Source: Cecembia rubra (lineage in GTDB: Bacteria > Bacteroidota > Bacteroidia > Cytophagales > Cyclobacteriaceae). Taken from it: DNA of 64,000 nt. Below are positions 47,371-56,550 of the stretch, one piece after another. Every line of letters begins with the position of its first letter. The stretch's first letter is position 1. The DNA is taken from contig NZ_PYGF01000006.1 in NCBI RefSeq assembly GCF_003014575.1, positions 62,001 through 126,000 of the forward strand, given 5' to 3'. The notes beneath the pieces are model-generated. The model did not search any database. It worked only from the letters and a program-made list of their open reading frames with translations, and was not told the origin of the DNA. The translations under genes and the position numbers were made by a program.

Positions 47371-48771
47371 ATGTCTTCAACAAAATATGATGTGATTGTT
47401 GTAGGGTCAGGTCCCGGAGGGTATGTAGCGGCTATCCGTGCTTCTCAACTGGGTCTGAAAACTGCAGTAGTGGAAGCTGCCGAATTGGGCGGAATCTGTT
47501 TGAACTGGGGTTGTATCCCTACCAAAGCATTGATCAAGAGTGCTCAGGTTTTTGAATACATCAACCATTCGGAAGACTATGGCATCAAAGTAAAAGGTGC
47601 TGAAGTCGATTTCGGGGGCATGATCAAAAGGAGCCGCGACGTGGCTGCCGGTATGTCCAAAGGTATTCAGTTCCTTTTCAAAAAAAACAAAATCGACCAA
47701 TTGTTGGGCTGGGGTAAAGCCCAGCCGGGCAAAAAAGTAGAAGTTGAAGATAAAGACGGAAAGAAGACAGTTTATTCAGCAGACCATATCATCATTGCCA
47801 CCGGTGGTAGAGCCAGAGAACTTCCTGCGCTGAAAATAGACAATGAAAAAATCATTGGCTATCGTAAGGCCATGGTTCTTGAGAAAAAACCTGCCAAAAT
47901 GGTAGTAGTAGGTTCAGGTGCCATAGGTGTTGAATTTGCTTACGTGTATAGTTCCATTGGCACGGAAGTTACCATTGTGGAATTCATGGACAGGATAGTG
48001 CCCAATGAAGATGAGGAAGTATCCAAGGCTTTGGAAAGAATCTACAAGAAAAATGGTGTCAATATCATGACCAGTACCGAAGTGACCGCTGTGGATACCA
48101 AAGGTAAAGGTTGCAAAGTGACCGTTAAGGATAAGAAAGGGAACGAGTCTGTTATCGAATGTGATGTAGTGCTTTCTGCTGTGGGTGTAGTTTCCAATAT
48201 CGAAAATATTGGACTGGAAGATGTTGGAATCCTGGTGGAGAAAGGAAAGATCAAAGTGGATGAGTTCTACAAAACCAATATGCCGGGCTATTATGCCATA
48301 GGTGATGTAACCCCCGGTCCGGCCTTAGCACATGTAGCTTCTGCTGAAGGGATCATCTGCGTGGAGAAAATCGCCGGCCATCATCCTGAGCCATTGGATT
48401 ACAATAACATTCCCGGCTGTACCTATTGTGTGCCTGAAATCGCTTCCGTGGGCTATACCGAAGCAAAGGCCAAAGAAGCAGGTTATGAAGTGAAAGTAGG
48501 TAAATTCCCATTCTCTGCTTCCGGTAAAGCATCAGCTGCAGGGGCCAAAGACGGGTTTGTGAAATTGGTTTTTGACGCGAAGTATGGGGAGCTTTTAGGA
48601 GCCCATATGATCGGGGCCAATGTAACAGAGATGATCGCTGAGATTGTGGCTATCCGTAAATTGGAGACTACAGGTCATGAACTGATCAAGACTGTCCATC
48701 CTCATCCAACTATGTCTGAAGCAGTAATGGAAGCAGCAGCTGCAGCTTATGGTGAAGTGATTCATATTTGA
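47371..48771 (+). CDS. lpdA: Dihydrolipoyl dehydrogenase (E3)
   Basis: 466 aa, full length. FAD motif VGSGPGGYVAA (11-21), redox pair CLNWGC (Cys43/Cys48), NAD motif VVGSGAIGVEFAY (about 176), second FAD contact YAIGDVTPGPALAHVA (about 308) and C-terminal HPHPTMSEAVMEAA with the catalytic His-Glu. It reoxidises lipoamide of 2-oxoacid dehydrogenases or glycine cleavage. TATTTTTG at 47331-47338 could be its -7 box. No E1/E2 genes adjoin. Confidence 0.95.
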   Translation: MSSTKYDVIVVGSGPGGYVAAIRASQLGLKTAVVEAAELGGICLNWGCIPTKALIKSAQVFEYINHSEDYGIKVKGAEVDFGGMIKRSRDVAAGMSKGIQFLFKKNKIDQLLGWGKAQPGKKVEVEDKDGKKTVYSADHIIIATGGRARELPALKIDNEKIIGYRKAMVLEKKPAKMVVVGSGAIGVEFAYVYSSIGTEVTIVEFMDRIVPNEDEEVSKALERIYKKNGVNIMTSTEVTAVDTKGKGCKVTVKDKKGNESVIECDVVLSAVGVVSNIENIGLEDVGILVEKGKIKVDEFYKTNMPGYYAIGDVTPGPALAHVASAEGIICVEKIAGHHPEPLDYNNIPGCTYCVPEIASVGYTEAKAKEAGYEVKVGKFPFSASGKASAAGAKDGFVKLVFDAKYGELLGAHMIGANVTEMIAEIVAIRKLETTGHELIKTVHPHPTMSEAVMEAAAAAYGEVIHI

Positions 48772-48813
48772 TGGATTTTTCAGCCCTATGGGCTGTTATA
48801 TATGATATGCCTT

Positions 48814-48847
48814 GAAACCCGTCAATTCTGACGGGTTTCATTTTTTT
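48814..48847 (+). terminator. Terminator after lpdA
   Basis: GAAACCCGTCA (48814-48824), ATTC loop, TGACGGGTTTC (48829-48839), then a T run. Confidence 0.95.
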
Positions 48848-48879
48848 AAGTTAAGGCATCTGTTGGTAGGCCTAAATGA

Positions 48880-48902
48880 TTTTTAGAAAAAAATTACTAA
48901 AT
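48880..48902 (+). promoter_or_regulatory. Candidate operator upstream of hypB, shared with hupS
   Basis: 23 bp: TTTTTAG, seven A, then TTACTAAAT. It matches the hupS-upstream site at 58773-58795 in 22 of 23 positions. Inverted half-sites (TTAG/CTAA) face away from an A tract. It lies next to the predicted -33 of hypB. Confidence 0.7.
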
Positions 48903-48903
48903 C

Positions 48904-48934
48904 ACTGCTTAAGGTTTTTTTAATGGTATATTGG
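48904..48934 (+). promoter_or_regulatory. Possible hypB promoter
   Basis: ACTG at 48904-48907, a 19-bp spacer and TATATTGG (48927-48934), one mismatch from TAnnTTTG. It ends 19 bp before the hypB start. Confidence 0.4.
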
Positions 48935-48953
48935 AAAAAAACACGATTACATT

Positions 48954-49679
48954 ATGTCCAATACCAAAGTACCTAAGTCCAGTAAAAATGTCAGGGGTAC
49001 CATTACCTGTGACAATACCACCATCCATTTGCTTCAGGCCAATGATTTTGTGGCAGAGAGTATCCGCAATCAGATGGCGGAAAAAAAAGTGCTGATGATC
49101 AACATCACCTCATCTGCTGGAAGCGGTAAAACCACACTTATGCAAGAAACAGTCAAACGATTAAAGGATGAGATAAGCATGGGTATTCTTGTTGGTGACC
49201 TTGAAACGGAAAGAGATGCAGACCGCATCAAACAAGTAGGAGGGAAAGCTTTGCAAATTGTGACAGGTGGAATTTGCCATTTGGAGGCTCAAATGGTTTG
49301 GCAAGCATTAAAGAGTTTTGACATTTCAGGTTTAGATGTACTCTTCGTCGAAAATGTAGGCAATTTGGTTTGTCCAGCATCTTTTGATCTGGGAGAAGAT
49401 TATCGGGTCACCCTCATTGCCACTACAGAAGGTGACGATAAACCCCAAAAATATCCTAAAATGTTTTTGACCAGTGAATTGATGTTGGTTTCCAAATCTG
49501 ACCTTTTACCTTATCTTCCATTTAGTGTGGAAGCAGTAACAAATGACGCCAGGGCTATTAACCCAAGCATTGAGGTGATTGAAGTTTCATCTGTGGACGG
49601 TACAGGTATTGATGCTTGGTGCGATTGGCTTAAGGCTAAAATCAAGGAAAAAAAATCAGCTGACTCGATTGCTGTATAG
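48954..49679 (+). CDS. hypB: Hydrogenase nickel-insertion GTPase HypB
   Basis: 241 aa. P-loop SSAGSGKT (53-60), GDLETERD (81-88) and the metal-site pair GGICHLEA (Cys108-His109) at the GTPase dimer interface. There is no His-rich nickel-storage stretch and no N-terminal CxxCGC motif, so it is the minimal chaperone form. With HypA it delivers Ni to the large subunit. First gene of the locus; its TAG stop shares one base with the GTG start of hypF. Confidence 0.95.
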   Translation: MSNTKVPKSSKNVRGTITCDNTTIHLLQANDFVAESIRNQMAEKKVLMINITSSAGSGKTTLMQETVKRLKDEISMGILVGDLETERDADRIKQVGGKALQIVTGGICHLEAQMVWQALKSFDISGLDVLFVENVGNLVCPASFDLGEDYRVTLIATTEGDDKPQKYPKMFLTSELMLVSKSDLLPYLPFSVEAVTNDARAINPSIEVIEVSSVDGTGIDAWCDWLKAKIKEKKSADSIAV

Positions 49680-52009
49680 TGCCATTTTGGAGCATTCATA
49701 TTGAAGGACAGGTTCAGGGAGTGGGGTTTAGACCAACTGTTTTACGTGTTGCCTATGCAATGGGTTTGTGCGGTAAGGTTTTCAATACAAACGCCGGAGT
49801 AACCATTGATCTCTTTTGTTCAAAAAGAGAATTAGATGAGTTTTTGAAAAAATTAAGATCCAAGCTTTCATCCCTGGCTGTCATTTCCAAGTTGTGGATC
49901 GAAGAACTTCCTAAGATAGACAGTTTTCCAAATGATTTTTATATTTCACCCTCGCTGCTAGGCGAGAACAAGAGCGCAAATATCAGTCCTGATTTTGGAA
50001 TTTGCCCATCCTGTCAATCAGAGGTATTGAATTCAGAAAATCCCCGCTATTTGTATCCTTTTATTTCCTGTACGCAGTGCGGTCCCAGGTATTCTATTTT
50101 AAATGGTATCCCTTATGACAGGCTTCGCTCTTCCATGGGGCATTTTGAGATGTGTACTTCCTGTGAGGAGGAATATTTGGACTTACAAAACAGGCGTTTT
50201 CACTCCCAAACCAATTCATGTCCTGATTGTCCAATAGATTTGAGGATTTTTCCCGAAACGGATCATACTTTTCCTATGCCTGTTGATCTGATGGATCATG
50301 CAGTAACAATTATCCAATCGGGTGGAATTCTTGCAGTTAAGGGGACAGGCGGGTTTTTATTGCTAACAGATGCAACAAATCCTGATGCAATTCAAATGCT
50401 TAGAAAAAGAAAGCGGAGACCCAGAAAACCTTTAGCTTTGATGGTTCATGATGAAATTATGCTTTCAGATTTTTTCACAGTTTCACATGAAGAAAAAGAG
50501 TTGTTAAGGTCAGCTGCCCGGCCCATTGTGCTTTGCAAACCTAAGAAATATACTGATCTTCATGGCACTCAAGCTTGGGTTGCTCCTGGTCTTTCTCTTT
50601 TAGGTGTGTGTTTGCCTGCAGACCCATTGATGTTCCTTATTTCCAGGAAAGTTGGCAGACCGATTATTGCCACCAGTGGCAATCTTCACCAAAGTCCTTT
50701 ACAGTATAAAGACCAGGAAGCTATTGAAAAACTAATGGGATTTGCCGATGCAATCATTTATCATAATAGGGAAATTTATTTCCCTCAAGATGATAGCGTT
50801 TTTCGGATAGCGGAAAATTCCGGGCAAAAAATAGTTTTGAGAAGAAGCAGGGGCTTGGCTCCGACTTTTTGGAATAAGGTCAGGATAAAAGCTGAACTTC
50901 CTGTTTTGGCATTAGGAGCTGATCTAAAAGGTACTTTTGCACTTTGGGAGGGGCATAATGTTTATGTGAGTCAATACTTAGGAAATCTGGAAAGTTTTGA
51001 TACGCAGGAGAGATATTTGGACACATTGACCAAGTTTTTGGATCTTACCGGCATCCAACCTCAGCAAATATTGATGGATAAGCATCCTTTATACCATAGC
51101 AGAAGGTTTGCTGACAATTTCCCTTATGTAAATGTAACAGAAGTTCCCCACCATGAAGCGCACTTTGCCGCCTTGCTTTGGGAACATGCTGCTCTTGATG
51201 CTGATGAACCTATCTTGGGAGTGATTTGGGATGGGCTGGGATTTGGAAATGATTCAGCTTTATGGGGTTCTGAGTTTTTTGTGTTCCATTCAGGAGCTTT
51301 TGAGCGGGCTTGCTCTTTTGATTATTATGATTATCTCTTGGGGGACAAAATGTCCATTGAACCACGACTTTCAGCTTTGGCTATATGTTACATTTCAGGT
51401 GGAACTCTCGATCTGATTAAAGGAAAATTTTCTTCACAGGAATGGTCCCTCTTTACAAGGATGCTAGATAAAGGGGGCCATGCCCAGACCAATAGCATGG
51501 GAAGGTTGTTTGATGCGGTATCTTCCATCTTGGGGCTTTGTGATTTCAATACGTATGAAGGGGAGGCCGCCATGCTATTGGAACAATTGGCCAGGAACTA
51601 CTTTGACGCGAATGGTCAAGCGGCCATCCAATCTTATTTTATGGATTCCATTGTAAAAGATAAGATTTCGGGTGCTGATTTAATTTCTCAAATAATAAAG
51701 GACAAGTCAAACGGCTTGGATTCAGGCCTTATTGCTGCCAAATTTCATCTGACCTTGGTTCACATCATTTCTCAAGTCATCCAAAATACAGGTTGTAGAA
51801 AAGTAGGATTTTCAGGAGGGGTTTTCCAAAATGCCCTTTTGGTTGATTTGCTCCATCAATACCTGGGAGAAGAATACCAACTGTTATTCCATGAGCAGTT
51901 ACCTCCTAATGACGAGAATATATCCCTAGGCCAAATGGCCTGGTTTCATATAAAAAACAGATCACAAAAACTTAAAATAAAATCTTATGTGCTTGGCGAT
52001 TCCCGGTAA
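49679..52009 (+). CDS. hypF: Carbamoyltransferase HypF
   Basis: 776 aa, full length. Start is GTG at 49679, needed to keep the acylphosphatase strand (SIHIEGQVQGVGFRP). Acylphosphatase domain 1-90; eight zinc Cys in four CxxC pairs (109/112, 131/134, 159/162, 181/184) with canonical 18-24-18 spacing; YrdC-like domain (about 205-385, KGTGGFLL; SGNLHQSP); Kae1-like carbamoyltransferase domain with HHEAH (about 493) and FSGGVFQN (about 716). It makes the carbamoyl group that HypE turns into cyanide for the NiFe site. The gene end overlaps hypC by 23 bp. Confidence 0.97.
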   Translation: MPFWSIHIEGQVQGVGFRPTVLRVAYAMGLCGKVFNTNAGVTIDLFCSKRELDEFLKKLRSKLSSLAVISKLWIEELPKIDSFPNDFYISPSLLGENKSANISPDFGICPSCQSEVLNSENPRYLYPFISCTQCGPRYSILNGIPYDRLRSSMGHFEMCTSCEEEYLDLQNRRFHSQTNSCPDCPIDLRIFPETDHTFPMPVDLMDHAVTIIQSGGILAVKGTGGFLLLTDATNPDAIQMLRKRKRRPRKPLALMVHDEIMLSDFFTVSHEEKELLRSAARPIVLCKPKKYTDLHGTQAWVAPGLSLLGVCLPADPLMFLISRKVGRPIIATSGNLHQSPLQYKDQEAIEKLMGFADAIIYHNREIYFPQDDSVFRIAENSGQKIVLRRSRGLAPTFWNKVRIKAELPVLALGADLKGTFALWEGHNVYVSQYLGNLESFDTQERYLDTLTKFLDLTGIQPQQILMDKHPLYHSRRFADNFPYVNVTEVPHHEAHFAALLWEHAALDADEPILGVIWDGLGFGNDSALWGSEFFVFHSGAFERACSFDYYDYLLGDKMSIEPRLSALAICYISGGTLDLIKGKFSSQEWSLFTRMLDKGGHAQTNSMGRLFDAVSSILGLCDFNTYEGEAAMLLEQLARNYFDANGQAAIQSYFMDSIVKDKISGADLISQIIKDKSNGLDSGLIAAKFHLTLVHIISQVIQNTGCRKVGFSGGVFQNALLVDLLHQYLGEEYQLLFHEQLPPNDENISLGQMAWFHIKNRSQKLKIKSYVLGDSR

Positions 52010-52304
52010 AATAAAAAGTATTGAGACCATGTATGATGGTCTGGTCAGAATGGCTAAGATCCAATTTGGCGGTATTGTAAAACAGGCAAGTCTTGAGATG
52101 GTTCCCCAGGCAAAAGTGGGGGATTATGTGCTTGTCCATGTAGGTGTAGCCATCAGTATTGTGGATGAGGAGGAAGCCAGAAAATCATTCGAATACTTGG
52201 AGATGATTGGTGAGATTGATGAATTGATCGAACATACCCAAACCGATAGGAATGACCTGCCTCCAATCGATTCCAGTAAAAGCCAATCAGCGGATGGTGC
52301 CTAA
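51987..52304 (+). CDS. hypC: Hydrogenase maturation chaperone HypC
   Basis: 105 aa. Starts MCLAIPGKI, with the essential Cys2 that holds the Fe(CN)2CO unit together with HypD. The OB-like fold continues to about residue 85 (VGDYVLVHVGVAISIVDEEEA, abridged). A polar 20-residue tail (THTDRNDLPPIDSS-like) is longer than in most HypC. Translationally coupled to hypF by overlap. Confidence 0.95.
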   Translation: MCLAIPGKIKSIETMYDGLVRMAKIQFGGIVKQASLEMVPQAKVGDYVLVHVGVAISIVDEEEARKSFEYLEMIGEIDELIEHTQTDRNDLPPIDSSKSQSADGA

Positions 52305-52386
52305 GGTTATATTATAAGAAAGGCTAGATTTTCAAATGTCTCGCTCTAAAAACAACAAACTCACTTGACCACAAAACCTGTTTAAA

Positions 52387-53493
52387 ATGAAGTACCTATC
52401 GGAATACAGAGATCCTGAATTGGTGAAAAAATATTTGGATGAAATACATCAAAGCACTACAAAACCATGGATCATTATGGAAGTATGTGGAGGTCAGACC
52501 CACAGCATTGTGAAAAACGGATTGCTCCAATTGCTTCCCAAAGAAATTACTATGGTCCATGGACCAGGTTGTCCTGTCTGTGTGACACCGATGCATCTAA
52601 TAGATAAAGCGGTTTATCTGGCATTTAACGAGAGGGTGATTTTATGCTCTTTTGGGGATATGCTAAGGGTACCGGGATCCACAGACAGTTTATTGGAAGC
52701 AAAGTCCAAAGGTGCAGATGTAAGGATATTGTATTCCCCTTTAGAGGCAGTGAAGTTGGCAAAGGATAATCCTGATAAACAGGTGGTATTCTTTGCGGTA
52801 GGTTTTGAGACCACCGCCCCTGCCAATGCCCTTTCTGTGCTTCATGCCCACAGAGAGGGTTTGAAAAATTACTCCATTCTGGCTTCTCATGTACTTGTTC
52901 CACCAGCCATAGATGCAGTAATGAATGATGATTTGGTCAAAATCCAGGGCTTTCTTGCAGCAGGACATGTATGTACAATCATGGGAATCGGGGAATATCG
53001 GCCACTTGTCAATAAATACCAGGTGCCTATTGTTGTTACAGGATTTGAGCCTGTAGATATTTTGCATGGGATTTTGATGGTTGTGAAGCAGTTGGAGAAG
53101 GGCGAGTCTAAACTGGAAAACCAATACGCCAGGGTAGTCAGACCTGATGGCAACCCGGAGGCAAGAAAAGTGATTGAAGAAATTTTTGAAATTACCGATA
53201 GGGAATGGAGAGGAGTAGGAAATATACCCTTAAGTGGATATCAGGTTAAAGAAAAGTATGCTGCATTTGATGCCAATAAAAAATTTGCAATTAAAATGCC
53301 CAAAGTGGAGGAAAACCCGGAATGTATTGCAGGTCAGGTGTTGAAAGGTATAAAAAAACCACACGAATGCCCTCAGTTTGGAAAAGGATGTAATCCTGAG
53401 AGACCACTTGGTGCGCCAATGGTAAGTAGCGAAGGTGCTTGCGCGGCGTATTACCATTTTTCCAAAATCAGCGGTCAGGTAATGGAAGCCTAG
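52387..53493 (+). CDS. hypD: Hydrogenase Fe-cofactor assembly protein HypD
   Basis: 368 aa. Conserved Cys motifs: [10 protein letters not shown] (Cys34) and [11 protein letters not shown] (Cys62, Cys65), plus GFETTAP (about 140), GHVCTIMG (about 195) and C-terminal 4Fe-4S Cys in [22 protein letters not shown] and EGACAAYY. HypD is the scaffold on which Fe(CN)2CO is built with HypC and HypE. An 82-bp gap separates it from hypC without a visible terminator. Confidence 0.96.
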   Translation: MKYLSEYRDPELVKKYLDEIHQSTTKPWIIMEVCGGQTHSIVKNGLLQLLPKEITMVHGPGCPVCVTPMHLIDKAVYLAFNERVILCSFGDMLRVPGSTDSLLEAKSKGADVRILYSPLEAVKLAKDNPDKQVVFFAVGFETTAPANALSVLHAHREGLKNYSILASHVLVPPAIDAVMNDDLVKIQGFLAAGHVCTIMGIGEYRPLVNKYQVPIVVTGFEPVDILHGILMVVKQLEKGESKLENQYARVVRPDGNPEARKVIEEIFEITDREWRGVGNIPLSGYQVKEKYAAFDANKKFAIKMPKVEENPECIAGQVLKGIKKPHECPQFGKGCNPERPLGAPMVSSEGACAAYYHFSKISGQVMEA

Positions 53494-53520
53494 TACATAA
53501 ACCAGAATTAACCTTAAGTT

Positions 53521-54582
53521 ATGTCGGAATATAAAAGTATTTTATCATCCTCCTGCCCCATGCCCAAGCTTGATTTTGAGATCATTACCATGGGGCATGG
53601 CAGTGGAGGCTTGCTTACCCACAAACTTTTAGATGCAGGAGTATTTGATGTGCTTTCCAATGAATACCTAGATAAGCAGCATGACGGCGCTGTCTTTGAA
53701 GTTACTCCGGGAAAGATGGCTTTTACTACGGATAGCTATGTGGTTTCTCCGATATTTTTCCCTGGAGGAAATATCGGTGAATTGGCGATCAACGGTACTG
53801 TGAATGACCTTTGCATGTGTGGGGCAAAAGCAGCTTTTATTTCCTTATCTTTTATCATTGAAGAAGGCTTGCGTGTCAGTGATTTTTGGGAAATCTTATT
53901 GCATATCAAGCAAGCAGCAGATCATGCCGGGGTCAAAATAGTAACTGGGGATACCAAGGTGGTAGAGCGTGGAAAAGGAGATAAGATTTTTATCAATACA
54001 AGTGGAGTGGGGAAGGTGCATCCAAAAGCGGATATTTCGGTTGACCGAATCAAAACAGGGGATAAGGTGATTATTTCCAATGATATTGCAAGGCATGGTA
54101 TAGCCATTATGAGTGTCAGGGAGGGCTTGGAATTCGAATCGGATATCGAAAGCGATACTTGTCATTTCAATACGATTATTGAGCAGCTTTTGGAGGATTT
54201 TGGCAAGGGGATTCACTTTTTAAGGGATGCTACCAGAGGTGGATTGTCTACCATTTTGAATGAGGTATCAAAGTCTTTGTTGAAAGGAATTGCCATTCAC
54301 CAAAAAGACATCGTTGTAGATGAATCAGTTGCAGGAGCTTGTGAATTATTAGGTTTAGATCCACTATATGTAGCCAATGAAGGGGTTTTTGTAGCATTTG
54401 TAGAAGCCTCCATCGCAGATCAAGTGGTCCAAAAATTAAAAAATTGGGAGAATGGAATACATGCAGCAGTGATTGGAGAAGTAATTGATGGTCATCCTGG
54501 TCAGGTGGTTTTGCATAGTCAAATCGGAGGAAGAAGGGTTGTCAATATGCTGGTAGGGGAACAATTGCCGAGAATTTGTTGA
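53521..54582 (+). CDS. hypE: Carbamoyl dehydratase HypE
   Basis: 353 aa. PurM-like ATP-binding fold: GHGSGGLLTHKL (about 23), TTDSYVVSPIFFPGG (about 72), NGTVNDLCMCGA (about 90) and RDATRGGL (about 234). It ends in PRIC, the C-terminal Cys353 that accepts the carbamoyl group from HypF and is dehydrated to thiocyanate. Followed after 1 bp by the NHL-repeat gene. Confidence 0.96.
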   Translation: MSEYKSILSSSCPMPKLDFEIITMGHGSGGLLTHKLLDAGVFDVLSNEYLDKQHDGAVFEVTPGKMAFTTDSYVVSPIFFPGGNIGELAINGTVNDLCMCGAKAAFISLSFIIEEGLRVSDFWEILLHIKQAADHAGVKIVTGDTKVVERGKGDKIFINTSGVGKVHPKADISVDRIKTGDKVIISNDIARHGIAIMSVREGLEFESDIESDTCHFNTIIEQLLEDFGKGIHFLRDATRGGLSTILNEVSKSLLKGIAIHQKDIVVDESVAGACELLGLDPLYVANEGVFVAFVEASIADQVVQKLKNWENGIHAAVIGEVIDGHPGQVVLHSQIGGRRVVNMLVGEQLPRIC

Positions 54583-54583
54583 T

Positions 54584-55753
54584 ATGGATGATAAGAAACC
54601 AAATATAGCGCTGAATATTACCCTGAAAAGAGCTGTAGCTCCTTCCCTGAGTCCCGGTAAGAAAGTTCCGGTAATTGAGGGTTCAAATAGGGTTTTTTTA
54701 GGTGACCCAGGGAGTCCATTTCTTGCCCCGAGGGGAGTGTATGTACATGGCAACAAACTGCTGGTTTCTGATACCGGACAGAATAGGGTTTTCATTTGGC
54801 ATCAGATTCCAGCGCGAGAACAACAAAAACCAGATTTAGTCATAGGGCAATCTGATTTAAAGAATACCGGTAGAAATGAAGGGGGAGAGGCTTCTGCTCA
54901 ATCCCTTCAATATCCTTCGGCAGTATGGACAGATGGGAGAAGCTTAATTGTAGCAGATGCTTGGAACCATAGGGTATTGATTTGGAAGCAATTTCCCGAG
55001 CAAAATCATCAACCTGCAGATGTTGTCTTGGGTCAGGAGGATTTTCGGGGAAACCTGCCCAATAGAAAAGGAGTGAATTCAGAGCCTTCTGCTGACTCCC
55101 TTTATTGGCCTTATGGGATAGCTGTATTTGATGAAAAATTATTTGTGGCTGATACTGGTAATAGAAGGGTATTGGTTTTTAATCAAATCCCGGAGTTGTC
55201 AGGTCAGGCAGCCGATTCGGTTATTGGCCAGGAAAATTTTGAAAGTAGAAGCTATGATCCAGACAATGCCATATGGCCCTATGGAGTTGCCCTTGGGCCA
55301 AAAGGAGAATTGGCCATCACAGATACACAGTACTATAGGGTCCTCCTCTGGGATCATTGGGAAGATTCGATGAATCAACAGGCTAAGTGTCTTGTTGGCC
55401 AACCCAACTTTGAATCCAATGGGCAAAACCAATTTGGTTTATCTCCTGGTCCACATACATTGAATTGGTGTTATTTTGCCGGCTTTTTTAAGGAGGGACT
55501 TTTTGTTAACGATACGGGAAATTCAAGAATTCTTTGGTTTGAAAAAGTCCCCAAATCTCATGGAGTTTCTGCAGATGCTCTGATAGGTAAGCCGGATTTT
55601 TATACGGGCAGTGAATTTGGGGACACAATATTTGGTACTGAAAAATCTTTGTATTGGCCTTTTAGTTTTAGTATATTTCCTGAAAGGCATCAAATGGTTA
55701 TAGCCGATACAGGTAATCACCGAATTGTGTTATATGATTTACTGATTTCTTAA
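54584..55753 (+). CDS. NHL-repeat beta-propeller protein of the hydrogenase locus
   Basis: 389 aa, no signal peptide, so cytoplasmic. Six NHL-type blades are visible: NKLLVSDTGQNRVFIW (about 62), RSLIVADAWNHRVLIW (about 119), EKLFVADTGNRRVLVF (about 181), GELAITDTQYYRVLLW (about 240), EGLFVNDTGNSRILWF (about 304) and HQMVIADTGNHRIVLY (about 367). A DVVLGQxxF-like phrase between blades repeats. It probably forms a closed six-bladed propeller acting as a protein-interaction platform. Its place between hypE and hypA, 1 bp after hypE, implies a role in maturation or assembly. Similar NHL genes accompany some group 2a hydrogenase operons (from memory, not checked). Confidence 0.85.
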   Translation: MDDKKPNIALNITLKRAVAPSLSPGKKVPVIEGSNRVFLGDPGSPFLAPRGVYVHGNKLLVSDTGQNRVFIWHQIPAREQQKPDLVIGQSDLKNTGRNEGGEASAQSLQYPSAVWTDGRSLIVADAWNHRVLIWKQFPEQNHQPADVVLGQEDFRGNLPNRKGVNSEPSADSLYWPYGIAVFDEKLFVADTGNRRVLVFNQIPELSGQAADSVIGQENFESRSYDPDNAIWPYGVALGPKGELAITDTQYYRVLLWDHWEDSMNQQAKCLVGQPNFESNGQNQFGLSPGPHTLNWCYFAGFFKEGLFVNDTGNSRILWFEKVPKSHGVSADALIGKPDFYTGSEFGDTIFGTEKSLYWPFSFSIFPERHQMVIADTGNHRIVLYDLLIS

Positions 55754-55764
55754 AGATTCAATTT

Positions 55765-55971
55765 ATGAATGCAACTCAAAGGTTACTGGAAATGATGGAA
55801 CAATTTGACCTGCCGGTTTTGGTTCAACGCGAAAAACAAATTGAAACGCAACATGGCTATGTAATTGAGGTGGAGGGCCCAGGCCTATATAAGCTTATCC
55901 ATCTGGGGGATGTCATCGCACCTTTTGATAATCTAGAAGAACTATGTGGATTTATCAAAACTTACAGTTGA
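55765..55971 (+). CDS. 68-aa protein of the hydrogenase locus
   Basis: Small soluble protein, acidic (MNATQRLLEMMEQFDLP start; GYVIEVEGPGLYKLIHLGDVI core, abridged). Predicted helix, four short strands, helix. No Cys or metal motif. It lies 11 bp after the NHL gene and directly abuts the next start (TGAATG), so it is certainly translated in this operon. No family recognised. Confidence 0.75.
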   Translation: MNATQRLLEMMEQFDLPVLVQREKQIETQHGYVIEVEGPGLYKLIHLGDVIAPFDNLEELCGFIKTYS

Positions 55972-56547
55972 ATGGGGGATAAATCAGAATTGGTTGAGGT
56001 TTTTATTGTAGCTATGTCTCCAAGTAAAAATCTGCCAAGTAAATTTGCATTAATTTTGGAGGATTTGGATAAGAAAAACAGATTCCCATTACTTATAGGA
56101 GAGGCAGAAGCTTTGTCCATAGGGGTTGCCTTGGAGCAGATTAAAACAAAGAGGCCACTCACCCATGACCTTTTTTTTGATGTGGTGAATTTGTTTCATG
56201 CCAAAGTGGAACATGTTTGGATCAAGGAAGTCAAGGATAGTATTTTTTGGAGTGAAATTATTTTCAGGACGGCGGATCAAAAGGAGATGAGGGTGGACAG
56301 CAGGACCTCTGACGCCATTGCTTTGGCTTTGAGATTTGATAGCCCGATCCTGATTTCGAGACGGCTTTTGGAAGAACAACGCATAGATATGGAAATTTAT
56401 ATTGGTGAAAGCAATAGAACTGCTTTTTCTTCTTATACCTTGCAAGAGTTGGAAAAACTCCTGCAAAAGGTATTGGAAAAGGAAGATTATCAAAGCGCTG
56501 TCAGGATAAGAGAGGCAATTGCAAAGAGAAAAAACATCAATCATTAA
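55972..56547 (+). CDS. DUF151 (bifunctional nuclease family) protein with UVR-like C-terminus
   Basis: 191 aa. Residues about 6-130 match the bifunctional-nuclease-type domain: FALILEDLDKKNRFPLLIGEAEALSI (abridged; LPILIG-type strand), THDLFFDVVNLFHAKV (abridged) and RVDSRTSDAIALALRFDSPI (abridged; SRPSDAIALALR-type signature). Residues about 155-185 (LEKLLQKVLEKEDYQSAVRIREAI, abridged) form a UVR-like helical hairpin. Plant and bacterial relatives have been reported as nucleases, but activity here is unproven. Position between the NHL pair and hypA ties it to hydrogenase expression or assembly. Confidence 0.85.
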   Translation: MGDKSELVEVFIVAMSPSKNLPSKFALILEDLDKKNRFPLLIGEAEALSIGVALEQIKTKRPLTHDLFFDVVNLFHAKVEHVWIKEVKDSIFWSEIIFRTADQKEMRVDSRTSDAIALALRFDSPILISRRLLEEQRIDMEIYIGESNRTAFSSYTLQELEKLLQKVLEKEDYQSAVRIREAIAKRKNINH

Positions 56548-56550
56548 AAT

